DNA of 64,000 nt from Acinetobacter towneri DSM 14962 = CIP 107472 (GCF_000368785.1 NZ_KB849690.1:206966-270965); one strand, 5' to 3'; shown: positions 48,214 through 56,997, counted from the stretch's first letter. The notes: generated from the letters alone by a model not told the origin. Made by a program: numbers and translations.

Positions 48214-49890
48214 ATGAAAAAAATATTGATACTTTTTGCGGTGCTGTGTGCATCTTTTGCTTGGCTGAGCCCAAATCATATTTTTCCATGGGCAAGTTCG
48301 CATGGTGATTTTTCCATATTTCTGAGCTTATTATTGCTATTGGTTTATGCAGTTGCCCATTATAAGAAATTGGTCATCTCATCTATCAATTTACCTTTCT
48401 TGATTATCGCAAGTATTCCATTATTACAGTTTTTCTTTCAAAAAATATATTTTTTAGGGGATGCGCTGGTTGCATCAATTTATATCTTTGGTTTTTTTAT
48501 TGCATTAATGATTGGAAATACTATCGGTCAGGATGATAAAAACAAAAAAAATAGTTTTAAGATTGTCTGTTGGCTTATTTTGCTGGTCGCACTTATTTCT
48601 GTTTACATTCAGTTATTGCAGTGGTTGATGATTGAACGGCATGGGATTTTTGTCGTAGATCTAACTCCGGGTGGTAGACCTTATGCGAATTTTGCGCAGG
48701 CAAACAATTTTGCCACTTTCTTGGTTATGGCTGTCATTTCTACTTGTTATTTGTATGAAGCCAAGGTATTTAATGCTTCTGTTTTAGCTTTGCTCAGTGC
48801 TGTTTTTTTATTTGCAATCGCCTTAACTCAGTCCAGAACTCCTTGGGTTTATCTGATTTTTTTCTGTATTTGGTGGTGGTGGAAAGCTTCATCAGCGAGA
48901 TTAAATATTAAATCTTGGTGGGTATTTACTGGAGTACTTTACTTAGTTGTCTGTAGTGTAATCATTATTCCTTTTCTCTCTAAAATCTTAGGCTTAGGCT
49001 TTGCTATTAATCCTCTCAATAGAGCAGTATCTGGATTTCATCGCTTAGAGATGTGGAAAGAAATGCTCATTGCCATTGGTAATGCACCATGGTCTGGTTA
49101 TGGTTGGAATCAAGTGAGTGTCGCTCAAGTCGAAACGACTTTGGAATTTTCATCATTAGTTTGGATGGAGCATACTCACAATTTAATATTAGATATATTC
49201 GTATGGACTGGTATTCCGTTAGGGGGATTAATTAGCTTATTTTTGATATTTTGGTTAGTTAAATATATAGACAAAGCATTTTGTAAAGAAAATTTCCTTA
49301 TGCTTGCAATGGTGGGGGGAGTGATCGTACATGCGATGTTTGAATTTCCATTGCACTACGCATTTTTTCTATTACCGACAGGTTTGATCTTAGGTTTGAT
49401 TCAATCCGATACAGATAATATAAATACAAGATATATTCCTATTTCATTTTTTTCAGGATTGAGTATCAGTCTTTTGTGCTTGTTAATGTTTGTAAAAATA
49501 TTGAGTGAATATCGAGTAATCGAAAAAGATATAGAATCAGCACGCTATGAGTCTTTAAATATTGGTCTTATTGCAGCGAAGCATAGAACACCAGATATCC
49601 AGATGTTAACCCAGCTTAGTGCGCATATTGCTTTAATTAGAACTGAACCTCGTTCAAACATGAGTCTAGAGGAGATAGAGGCGGTGAGAAAAGCAGCTTA
49701 TCGTTTTTCATCTGCTGCAGCCTTATATCGTTATGCTCAAGTGTTGGCATTGAATGGTCACATAGAAAAAGCCAAGGACCAACTCATCATTATAGAAAAA
49801 CTTCATGAACATCAGTATTCATGGAATTCATTATATATTGTACAACCAAATCTAGCATTTGAATGGATGAATCAAGGGGCTTCTAAATGA
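48214..49890 (+). CDS. tfpO: Pilin-specific O-oligosaccharyltransferase (PglL/TfpO type)
   Basis: About 558 residues; start at 48214 (MKKILILFAV) or nine bases earlier. A polytopic membrane protein with about ten to twelve helices and the Wzy_C ligase region: PYANFAQANNFATFLVM, the large periplasmic loop with WSGYGWNQVSVAQVE, and the catalytic-type His in MEHTHNLILDIFVWTGIP. A C-terminal soluble tail follows. Enzymes of this family move lipid-linked glycan onto pilin. A gene directly behind the pilin is the pilin-dedicated ligase in Acinetobacter, so its partner is probably the interrupted PilA. Confidence 0.85.
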   Translation: MKKILILFAVLCASFAWLSPNHIFPWASSHGDFSIFLSLLLLLVYAVAHYKKLVISSINLPFLIIASIPLLQFFFQKIYFLGDALVASIYIFGFFIALMIGNTIGQDDKNKKNSFKIVCWLILLVALISVYIQLLQWLMIERHGIFVVDLTPGGRPYANFAQANNFATFLVMAVISTCYLYEAKVFNASVLALLSAVFLFAIALTQSRTPWVYLIFFCIWWWWKASSARLNIKSWWVFTGVLYLVVCSVIIIPFLSKILGLGFAINPLNRAVSGFHRLEMWKEMLIAIGNAPWSGYGWNQVSVAQVETTLEFSSLVWMEHTHNLILDIFVWTGIPLGGLISLFLIFWLVKYIDKAFCKENFLMLAMVGGVIVHAMFEFPLHYAFFLLPTGLILGLIQSDTDNINTRYIPISFFSGLSISLLCLLMFVKILSEYRVIEKDIESARYESLNIGLIAAKHRTPDIQMLTQLSAHIALIRTEPRSNMSLEEIEAVRKAAYRFSSAAALYRYAQVLALNGHIEKAKDQLIIIEKLHEHQYSWNSLYIVQPNLAFEWMNQGASK

Positions 49891-50615
49891 AATTAAATTA
49901 TAAAAGGGCTAAATTTTTTCTTGGGCATTTATTAATATCGGCATTTATTGCAAGTTTAGTTTTACTTGTTGTATTTAAATTATGGTATCCAGCACCTTTA
50001 GCAGAGGCTGTTGGTGTAACAAAAATCTTTTTAATGATGCTGATCATCGATGTTATCGTTGGCCCAATCCTTGGTTTTATTGTCTATAAAGAAAGTAAGA
50101 AAACTCTCAAAATAGATTTAACAATCATTATTCTGATTCAATTAGCTGCCTTGGTATATGGCTTATATAGCATTGAAAAAGGCCGACCAGTATATATTGT
50201 TTATAATATTGATCGTTTTGAACTTGTCCGAAAAAATGAGATTGTTAGCAATGAGAGCCTACAAATAGGGAATATTGGGTTGTCGCCAAACTATGTCGCT
50301 GTTAAATACCCTGAAGATATTAAGCTAAGAGAAAAAGTGATGTTTGATGAAGTCTTTGGAGGTGTGTCTTTGAGCCAAAGACCTGAATACTATCAATCTT
50401 TGGAGAATATGCGGAATCAGATAAAGCTAAAAACTCAAAATTTGAATAACTTAGTACATTTCAATAATGAGGCTAGGGTTGAAGAAATCTTGAAAAAATA
50501 TCCAAATGCGGATGCATGGTTACCTTTAAAAGCCAATACAGTCGATATGGTGGTTTTAATGAAGAAAGAAACAGCCGAAGTGATCAAAATTGTAGACTTA
50601 AGACCGTGGGAATAA
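49887..50615 (+). CDS. tfpZ: TfpX/TfpZ-family type IV pilin accessory protein
   Basis: 242 residues. Three or four N-terminal membrane helices (about 8-30, 42-63, 74-95) include the recognisable VGVTKIFLMMLIIDVIVGPI. A soluble C-terminal domain ends in NADAWLPLKAN and IIKIVDLRPW. In Pseudomonas group III and V pilins such proteins modulate pilin assembly and polymerisation. It overlaps tfpO by four bases. A broken copy lies inverted in the island. The family name is from recall. Confidence 0.8.
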   Translation: MKLNYKRAKFFLGHLLISAFIASLVLLVVFKLWYPAPLAEAVGVTKIFLMMLIIDVIVGPILGFIVYKESKKTLKIDLTIIILIQLAALVYGLYSIEKGRPVYIVYNIDRFELVRKNEIVSNESLQIGNIGLSPNYVAVKYPEDIKLREKVMFDEVFGGVSLSQRPEYYQSLENMRNQIKLKTQNLNNLVHFNNEARVEEILKKYPNADAWLPLKANTVDMVVLMKKETAEVIKIVDLRPWE

Positions 50616-51017
50616 TTTCTTGAGTTAAAAATGGGGAATTTAAGTATTCCCCATGCGATCATCCCATTTTAAAACTGGCAGAATTCCAATTAAACCTGCT
50701 ACACAAAGCACTATCATCTTGTCTAAAAAAATATAAGATAGAGCCAGTTTTTTGGTCTATTTTTCTTATGAAATCTGCATTGCTATTTTTGGCTGCCATC
50801 CTCATCTCCCTAGCATGGCTATTGCCTATTCACTACCGCCCGTGGGTTACCTATACAGGCGAACTATACGCATTTTTTGCCCTGTTTACACTCGCAGTTT
50901 GCCTATTCAAAGAAAAATTACAGATACCTAAAATCAGCCTGCCATTATTGGCATTGTGCAGTGTTCCCTTCATTCAGTGGGGCTTTGGCTTAGTCTATTT
51001 CTTTGACAAAGCCTTGC
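50495..51017 (+). repeat. Direct partner of the inverted island segment
   Basis: Nearly identical to the reverse complement of 45446-45968. It covers the tfpZ 3' end, the intergenic hairpin and the first 80 codons of the second oligosaccharyltransferase. Confidence 0.85.
50633..50653 (+). terminator. Stem-loop after tfpZ
   Basis: GGGGAAT, a short spacer, then ATTCCCC (50633-50653), followed by no T tract. It may be a weak terminator or processing site. Confidence 0.4.
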
Positions 51018-52399
51018 TCAGCAGCGTGTATATCTTTAGTTTTTGGCTGGCAATCATTTTTGGCTATAACCTCACTCAAAATAGTATTGAACGTGAACGC
51101 ATCTTTACAGGCTTTAGTTATGTGCTGCTTGGCGTGGGAAGTATTACCGCATTCATGGCCATTTGCCAGTGGCTCACAATCGATCAATACCTGCCTATTA
51201 TGGTAGATATTAAAATCGGGCAACGTCCTTATGCCAACTTCGCCCAACCCAATAATATGGCGACCTTTTTGGTGATGTCACTCATGGCATGCCTATATTT
51301 ATACGAAAAACAAAAACTTAAAACCATGTGGATTGTGATTGCAGCTGCCATGATTTTGGTCGGTGTGGTATTGAGTCAATCACGGACTTCGTGGTTGGCG
51401 TCACTGTGTCTCTTGACCTATTTGAGCTATCAACAATACCGTGGTGTGATGCGGATTAAATGCCGCTATAGCTTGCTGTGGTTTGCCGCATTTATCGGGC
51501 TGATTTTTATCGCACCTGCTTTTAGTCAATTGCTCTCACAAAGTGCAGACCTTTCGGTGCAATCTCGTGATGTGGTACAACGCGCCACAGGTGATATGTC
51601 GCGCTTGGCCATTTGGCAGCAAATGCTCGCTGCGATTGAACATCAACCGTGGTGGGGCTATGGTTGGCATCAAACCAGTGTGGCGTATGTCACGATTAGT
51701 GAATTTGTGCAAGGCCCTGTGTGGATTCGTAGCGCACACAATTTCATTTTGGACTTTTTACTTTGGAATGGTGTGATACTAGGCGTACCATTTTTGGCGT
51801 ATTTGGGTTATTGGGGTTACCAATTGCATAAATATACCCAGTCGGTGGAATCGGTTGTTGGTATTCTGATGGTCGGTGCATTTAGTGTGCATGCAATGCT
51901 GGAGTTTCCACAAAACTATGCCTACTTCTTGCTGCCTGTAGGTTTTATTATCGGCATGGTTCAGTCACAACGGGTGTTTAAAAACTTCACTTTATCTCCA
52001 ATTTATTTACGCACGACTTTTGTGATTGGTGCATTGTTGTTGATGCTGATTTATCGTGATTATGAAGTGATGGTGCCTAAATTGAATCAGTCGGTACGCT
52101 ACGAACATACACCTGAAAAAATCACCCATCAAGAGCGTATTTTGGTACTCGAAGAATTTAACCGCCGCATTGAGTGGATTCGTTTAAATCCATACACTCA
52201 GCAGACGCCTGAACAGCTGCAAGAGATTCATGAAATTGTGTTGAATTATCCAACCCGCTACGATTTATTGAAATATGCACGCGTATTAGCATTTAACGGT
52301 TATGAAGCAGAAGCCAAAAAGCAATTATGGTTGTTAAGCACTTTGTGGCAGGTCAATGTAGATTATGCGACTTTATTGGATGAGGCAAAGCCGCGCTGA
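50768..52399 (+). CDS. pglL: Second PglL-family O-oligosaccharyltransferase
   Basis: 543 residues. A polytopic Wzy_C ligase paralogous to the 48214 product: RPYANFAQPNNMATFLVM, WGYGWHQTSVAYV, and IRSAHNFILDFLLWNGV with the conserved His. The C-terminal soluble part contains RIEWIRLNPYTQQTPEQLQ and helical repeats. Acinetobacter often has both a pilin-specific and a general ligase. Position after tfpZ suggests that this one may be the general PglL, but substrate cannot be read from sequence. It has its own upstream region of 150 bases. Confidence 0.83.
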   Translation: MKSALLFLAAILISLAWLLPIHYRPWVTYTGELYAFFALFTLAVCLFKEKLQIPKISLPLLALCSVPFIQWGFGLVYFFDKALLSSVYIFSFWLAIIFGYNLTQNSIERERIFTGFSYVLLGVGSITAFMAICQWLTIDQYLPIMVDIKIGQRPYANFAQPNNMATFLVMSLMACLYLYEKQKLKTMWIVIAAAMILVGVVLSQSRTSWLASLCLLTYLSYQQYRGVMRIKCRYSLLWFAAFIGLIFIAPAFSQLLSQSADLSVQSRDVVQRATGDMSRLAIWQQMLAAIEHQPWWGYGWHQTSVAYVTISEFVQGPVWIRSAHNFILDFLLWNGVILGVPFLAYLGYWGYQLHKYTQSVESVVGILMVGAFSVHAMLEFPQNYAYFLLPVGFIIGMVQSQRVFKNFTLSPIYLRTTFVIGALLLMLIYRDYEVMVPKLNQSVRYEHTPEKITHQERILVLEEFNRRIEWIRLNPYTQQTPEQLQEIHEIVLNYPTRYDLLKYARVLAFNGYEAEAKKQLWLLSTLWQVNVDYATLLDEAKPR

Positions 52400-52415
52400 T
52401 TTGTGTAGCGCAAGG

Positions 52416-52527
52416 AGGGGGATTTGAAAATAGTGAGCCAAATATGGTGAAAATTTTCAATGTTGAAAATCTCTCCCAACTTCTCTTTAAAAAGAGAGGG
52501 GGTATTCATTATAAAATTGATTTCATG
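52416..52527. repeat. Dispersed palindromic repeat, right copy
   Basis: Bases 52458-52527 match the reverse complement of 30929-30998 over 70 positions, including the CTCTTTaaAAAGAG hairpin. GGAGGGGGATTTG at 52414-52426 recalls the left-hand GGGGG hairpins. It closes the pilin/glycosylation region on the right. Confidence 0.7.
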
Positions 52528-52617
52528 TGCGAAAATTTAAAGAGATGCTGAACTTTTGTTCAGATAAAGGGAGTTGTGTTAGAATTGTATGATCTATTCA
52601 CACAATAAGGCATGCTG

Positions 52618-52860
52618 ATGGCGAGAACTACAAGTGTAACAATTGGCCCACAACTCGATAACTTTGTGAGCAAACTGATTGAATCTGGACGTTATGGTTC
52701 AACCAGTGAAGTGATGCGATCTGCACTAAGATTATTGGAGCAGCAAGAAAATCAAACTGCAGCTTTAAAGCAAGCGATTGAAGCAGGTGAGAACAGTGGA
52801 GAAAGTACACTTAGCCTAAAAGATATTGCGGCTCAAGTGAAGCAGAAGCATCGTGTATAA
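52618..52860 (+). CDS. parD: ParD-family antitoxin
   Basis: 80 residues from the ATG at 52618, served by AAGG at 52606-52609; an ATG six bases earlier is too close. It is a ribbon-helix-helix protein of the ParD/CC2985 type: TTSVTIGPQLDNFVSKLIES, then GRYGSTSEVMRSALRLLEQQE and a toxin-wrapping C-terminus. It overlaps the parE remnant by eight bases, the normal arrangement for a type II module. Confidence 0.9.
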   Translation: MARTTSVTIGPQLDNFVSKLIESGRYGSTSEVMRSALRLLEQQENQTAALKQAIEAGENSGESTLSLKDIAAQVKQKHRV

Positions 52861-53173
52861 GCTATCAAATTTAGCTGTCGACGACTTCACTGCTATTTAA
52901 GAATACACCTTACTTAATTTTGGTGTAGCTCAAGCTGACCAATACACGCAACATTTGGAAAATACCTTTCATTTGTTAGTGAGTTCACCGCTGATTGGTT
53001 ATGCATGTGTAGATATTGGCGAGGGAATACGCCGTCACGATCATCATCAACATGCTATTTTTTATAAAAAACAGGATTATGGAATTTTTATTATTCGGAT
53101 ATTGCATCAACAGATGCAACCCATGAAACATTTTTTGCGTTATAAATACTTTTTTATAAATCCAAGAATTTAA
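52853..53173 (+). pseudogene. parE: ParE-family toxin, broken by a nonsense codon
   Basis: The frame from the GTG at 52853 reads VYKLSNLAVDDFTAI, then TAA, then EYTLLNFGVAQADQYTQHLE and on to RRHDHHQHAIFYKK and IIRILHQQMQP. Both halves carry RelE/ParE features at the expected spacing, so one stop codon around residue 16 inactivates an otherwise complete toxin. The antitoxin is intact. Re-initiation at the ATG-less segment is unlikely. Confidence 0.85.
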
Positions 53174-53263
53174 AATGCGCATAAGTAAAATATATTGATA
53201 TTGAGAGCTTCTTCATTAGAGATAGGCAAGATACTGAATTTTAGGTAAAGTGCCCCAAAAAAC

Positions 53264-53287
53264 AAAAGACTGGAAAACCAGTCTTTT
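53264..53287 (-). terminator. Intrinsic terminator of bfr
   Basis: AAAAGACTGG, loop AAAA, CCAGTCTTTT. On the minus strand it is followed by GTTTTTTGG. Confidence 0.85.
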
Positions 53288-53310
53288 GAGTTATCTAAAC
53301 CAGATGAATC

Positions 53311-53775
53311 TTAGAGTTGGCTTTGAATATAGTTTTCAATACCCACAGTTTCAACCAAATCAAGCTGTGTCGTTGCCCAATCTAAATATTCTTCTTCTTT
53401 CTCTAAAATTTCCTGAACCAAATCACGAGTCACATAGTCGAGTTGTTGCTCTGCCAAAACCACCGCTTTTTGAATCGCTTCAATATTTTCTTGGACTTTT
53501 CGTACATCGCAATTCAGCACTTCAGCAGTGTGCTGACCAATATACAATTTACCCAAATGTTGTAAATTTGGCAGACCTTCTAAAAACAGAATACGCTCAA
53601 TAATTTTATCGGCATGCTTCATTTGACGAATCGACTCTTTATATTCAGCCGAACCCAGTTGCTCAATGCCCCAATCATTAAACATACGTGAATGTAAAAA
53701 ATATTGGTTAATTGCAGTCAGGTGATGATACAAAACTTGGTTGAGTTGATTAATCACATCACGATTGCCTTTCAT
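53311..53775 (-). CDS. bfr: Bacterioferritin, heme-binding subunit type lacking most ferroxidase ligands
   Basis: 154 residues, four-helix ferritin fold of the Bfr branch (INQYFLHSRMFNDWG; IERILFLEGLPNLQ). Aligned by eye with E. coli Bfr, the heme ligand Met52 is kept. Of the six di-iron ligands only His54 and Glu127 remain: Glu18 is His, Glu51 is Gln, Glu94 is Val and His130 is Tyr. Such subunits co-assemble with a catalytic Bfr in some bacteria and supply heme for electron transfer. A second, catalytic subunit should exist elsewhere in the genome. bfd lies 247 bases upstream on the same strand. Confidence 0.88.
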   Translation of the reverse strand: MKGNRDVINQLNQVLYHHLTAINQYFLHSRMFNDWGIEQLGSAEYKESIRQMKHADKIIERILFLEGLPNLQHLGKLYIGQHTAEVLNCDVRKVQENIEAIQKAVVLAEQQLDYVTRDLVQEILEKEEEYLDWATTQLDLVETVGIENYIQSQL

Positions 53776-53936
53776 TGCAGCACTCCATCAACAATTTCTG
53801 CCTTAAACCGCTTAAGGCAATCTATATTTCTATCTTAAACAAGACTGGGCAAAATGGCGAGTGATTTATAGAACGGCAAATGAAAATCGCAATCAAAAAC
53901 AATTAGCTAGGCGGTGTGAAGAAATGTAAGATAAGA

Positions 53937-53960
53937 AAAACCCGCTGTAGTCGAAAGCGG
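53937..53960 (-). terminator. Intrinsic terminator of bfd
   Basis: On the minus strand CCCGCT, a loop, AGCGGG and TTTTTC, downstream of the ferredoxin gene. Confidence 0.75.
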
Positions 53961-54022
53961 GAGAGGAAACACCGAGTAAAAATTATAATACTGAAATGCG
54001 GGAGAGCAATAAAACGTCAGCT

Positions 54023-54217
54023 TTAGGCAGCGACGGCAAGACGAGACGCAATTTGTGCAATTTCATCGCTAATGATGGCGCGAGTTTCAGGCGCACAGCG
54101 ACCACAACAGGTGCCCAAGTCAAACATATCGCGAATTTCACGATAGCTGTCTGCACCATTGGCAACGGCTTCTTTAATGTCTTGATCTGTAATACCACGG
54201 CATAAGCAAACGTACAT
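54023..54217 (-). CDS. bfd: Bacterioferritin-associated ferredoxin (2Fe-2S)
   Basis: 64 residues from the ATG at 54217; a GTG at 54229 is a less likely start. The four Cys of the BFD-type 2Fe-2S site are present: MYVCLCRGIT and LGTCCGRCAPE. Bfd reduces the heme of bacterioferritin to release stored iron. It is transcribed in the same direction as bfr but separated from it by its own terminator. A Fur-box-like sequence just upstream implies induction at low iron. Confidence 0.92.
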   Translation of the reverse strand: MYVCLCRGITDQDIKEAVANGADSYREIRDMFDLGTCCGRCAPETRAIISDEIAQIASRLAVAA

Positions 54218-54252
54218 GAATGCAACCACAATAATGAAATAAGATAAGAGTT

Positions 54253-54271
54253 ATTATTGATAATTATTATC
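54253..54271 (-). promoter_or_regulatory. Fur box upstream of bfd
   Basis: ATTATTGATAATTATTATC matches the 19-base Fur consensus (GATAATGATAATCATTATC) at 15 of 19 positions by hand count. It lies 36 bases from the bfd start, where Fur would block transcription under iron-replete conditions. Confidence 0.75.
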
Positions 54272-54325
54272 GTTTGTCAATAAAAATCATTTGAAAAGTC
54301 ATTTATTGTAATTGGGTTTTTGAAT

Positions 54326-54352
54326 TAAAAAATGCCACTCAATAGGTGGCAT
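54326..54352 (-). terminator. Intrinsic terminator of ridA
   Basis: On the minus strand ATGCCAC, a loop, GTGGCAT, TTTTTT. Confidence 0.75.
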
Positions 54353-54388
54353 CGTTTATTTGTTTTTAAGTGTTTGAATGATAATGGT

Positions 54389-54772
54389 TTATGAATTGAT
54401 AATCACCACGCCATCCATTTCAACTAAAGCACCTTTAGGTAAGCTGGCCACACCTAAGGCTGCACGCGCAGGGTAAGGTTGTGCAAAGTATTCACCCATA
54501 ATCTGATTGACCAATTGGAAGTGAGATAAATCGGTCAGGAAAATATTGAGCTTGGCAATATCGGCCAAAGAGCCACCAGCCGCTTCGCAAACGGCCTTTA
54601 AGTTGTCAAATACGCGGCGAATTTGCGCTTCAATGCCTTCTACCAATTCCATGCTGTATGGGTCTAAACCAATTTGACCTGATAAATAAACCGTATTGCC
54701 AACTAAAATGGCTTGAGAGTAAGTACCAATTGCTGCAGGTGCATTTTCAGTATGGATGACTTGGCGAGACAT
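54389..54772 (-). CDS. ridA: RidA family enamine/imine deaminase
   Basis: 127 residues, YjgF/YER057c/UK114 fold. It hydrolyses the reactive 2-aminoacrylate and other enamines released by PLP enzymes. Landmarks are [20 protein letters not shown], the DLKA-type [16 protein letters not shown], and the C-terminal catalytic Arg in [20 protein letters not shown]. It lies 122 bases downstream of spoT on the same strand, an order seen across gammaproteobacteria. Confidence 0.95.
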   Translation of the reverse strand: MSRQVIHTENAPAAIGTYSQAILVGNTVYLSGQIGLDPYSMELVEGIEAQIRRVFDNLKAVCEAAGGSLADIAKLNIFLTDLSHFQLVNQIMGEYFAQPYPARAALGVASLPKGALVEMDGVVIINS

Positions 54773-54894
54773 TGATTTCTCCTAAAATAATGTACGAACA
54801 TCATAGACCATCCGACTGCATTTCAGTAGCCTTATGAGTCAATAATGCAAAAGCGGTGAATGTGCGGCACAGTAAAACCATGCAACACATTGAA

Positions 54895-56997
54895 TTAACA
54901 AGCTTTGGCTTCTTCTACAATGCTGATGGGACGCGCTAAACGGCTAATCCGTGGGAAACCGTAGTGCATACGCAAATCACGAATAATTTTGGCAATTTGC
55001 TTACGGTTATTGACCACAATATTCACATGAGTCTTGCCATCGTGGCTGCGTACCATTTCCACACCCGTTTTGGCCTTACGACACTGATAGATCAAATCGG
55101 AAATTTGTTCGTCATTCATATCCATATCAATGCTGAGGTAAGCGGTAAAACTCACGTCATCGACATCTTCTGAAGTCCATTGTAGCGGCATGATATTTTC
55201 AGGATGTTGATGCTGCTCATGCAGTAAGTTGTTGCAGCGCGCACGATGCACAATCAAACCACGACGTGACAAGTTGCCCTGAATTGGATCGCCCAGCACC
55301 GGGTTGCAACAGTGTGCATATTTGACGTCAATACCTTCTGTACCTTGAATCAGACGGTCAGAATGTTCGTTGCTATCCTGATCAAGTGCGTAAATGTGGT
55401 TTGCCACCAACTGCGGCAATAAATCACCGACTGCAATTTGCTCAAATAAACGGTCTTTGGAGTCGATATGACGCCATTGCAACACATTTAACCAATCTGC
55501 TTCGGTCAAGTCTTGAATCGAGTGATTAAACAATTTCAGCGCACGGTTCAGGGCTTGCTGACCTACCAAACGCTGTTCTTCAATATCCTGATCACGCAGA
55601 ATGTTTTGTAAGGCACGACGGGCTTTTTGGGTATTAATAAAACTTAGCCAGTCTGGGTTTGGTGTGGCTAACACATCGGTGATGATTTCGACCACTTGCC
55701 CGCTGATGAGTGGTGTTGACAGCGGTTTGCTTTCACCATTAATTTTTGTACCGACGGCGTGGTTACCTAAGAATAAACTGGCTGCATAGGCAAAATCAAC
55801 CGCGGTGGCGCCTTGCGGCAATTCATGTAAATGTCCATGCGGTGTATAAACATGAATTTTCTCTTGGTGTAGATAATCCAGTAAATCGCTAAATGTGGTT
55901 TTAGCGCATTCACCATCAACCAACACGTTTAAGCTTTTCATAGAGGCTTGAATGGCAGAACGGCAGGCTTGTGGTGCGTTTTCACCCAAGACTACGCCAA
56001 AACGTGCGGCTTTACGCATCAATTCAGTTTGAATGGTGAGTGATAAGGTGGTTTGTTCACCTTTTAGACGCATCATGAGTGATTGGTTACCGCCTGGTAG
56101 GGGGCGACGGATATGATCTTCATAATGCAAGACCTGAAAGTTGTCACGTAAAATATCGGCCAAACGGTCACAGTCGGCAATGCTTTGTAAAATAATTTCA
56201 AACGCATGGCTGTGGGTCAGTTCTTGTAGATCAATATCGTTTTTAACAAAGTGGCGCAGTAATTCTATATTGTTATTTTTCTTTTTAATCCGACCGGTAA
56301 TTTGATTGTCTTGGAGTAGGTCGGCAAGGTTTTGCTCCCATTTAGATTGGTATTCGCAGCGTTTTGGTTTGGTGTGCAACAGGGCAGCTTGCACATCGTT
56401 ATACATATCTAAATCAAGATTTTGATAACACAGATGTTCGAGGTTATCTGCCATTTCATTCATACCCACGATACGTGCCATGGGTACAAATACATCAAAG
56501 GTTTCTTGGGCAATGCGTGCGCGTTTGTCTGGTCGCAGCGCATCTAATGTGGTCATGTTGTGATAACGATCTGCTAGTTTCACAATAATGACACGTGGGT
56601 CCTGTAAGGTGGCTTGCAGAATTTTACGGAACGAAGCGGCTTTGTTGTATTCCTTGTCGCTAGAATGGCTGAGTTTGGTTACACCATCGACTAGTTCGGC
56701 AACGGTGCGTCCAAATTTTTCTGTGATGTCATCTTTGCTGTAGTCGGTATCTTCAATGACATCATGCAATAGCGCAGCAATGAGCGTGTCGGCATCCAAA
56801 CGCATGTGTGCCAAAATGCAACTCACCGCAATCGGGTGTAGCACATAAGGTTCACCACTTTTACGGGTAACGCCATCATGCGCATGCTCAGCATAATCAC
56901 AAGCCGTAAGCACCTGTTCGACTTCACTTACGCTAAGGTAAGGTTCGATCATGGTTTGAAGCTGTTGTTTGGCTTGGCTGACCATCGTGCCTGGCAT
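54895..56997 (-). CDS. spoT: (p)ppGpp hydrolase SpoT with degenerate synthetase domain
   Basis: About 701 residues from the ATG at 56997 (an upstream in-frame ATG at 57018 is possible). The N-terminal HD hydrolase domain is intact: HPIAVSCILAHMRLDADTLI and ALLHDVIEDT. The synthetase region is strongly altered: the NGYQSLHTTV substrate loop is GGNQSLMMRL, and the catalytic DL-x-A-x-R stretch is lost. TGS (LHELPQGATAVDFAYA), helical, conserved-Cys (VKYAHCCNPVLGDPI) and ACT domains follow. This fits the known monofunctional hydrolase SpoT of Acinetobacter. It is downstream of rpoZ. Confidence 0.93.
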   Translation of the reverse strand: MPGTMVSQAKQQLQTMIEPYLSVSEVEQVLTACDYAEHAHDGVTRKSGEPYVLHPIAVSCILAHMRLDADTLIAALLHDVIEDTDYSKDDITEKFGRTVAELVDGVTKLSHSSDKEYNKAASFRKILQATLQDPRVIIVKLADRYHNMTTLDALRPDKRARIAQETFDVFVPMARIVGMNEMADNLEHLCYQNLDLDMYNDVQAALLHTKPKRCEYQSKWEQNLADLLQDNQITGRIKKKNNNIELLRHFVKNDIDLQELTHSHAFEIILQSIADCDRLADILRDNFQVLHYEDHIRRPLPGGNQSLMMRLKGEQTTLSLTIQTELMRKAARFGVVLGENAPQACRSAIQASMKSLNVLVDGECAKTTFSDLLDYLHQEKIHVYTPHGHLHELPQGATAVDFAYAASLFLGNHAVGTKINGESKPLSTPLISGQVVEIITDVLATPNPDWLSFINTQKARRALQNILRDQDIEEQRLVGQQALNRALKLFNHSIQDLTEADWLNVLQWRHIDSKDRLFEQIAVGDLLPQLVANHIYALDQDSNEHSDRLIQGTEGIDVKYAHCCNPVLGDPIQGNLSRRGLIVHRARCNNLLHEQHQHPENIMPLQWTSEDVDDVSFTAYLSIDMDMNDEQISDLIYQCRKAKTGVEMVRSHDGKTHVNIVVNNRKQIAKIIRDLRMHYGFPRISRLARPISIVEEAKAC

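Noticed and set aside
52955..53173. Independent small gene downstream of parD
   Set aside because: It continues the ParE frame after the nonsense codon and matches the expected ParE C-terminal half.
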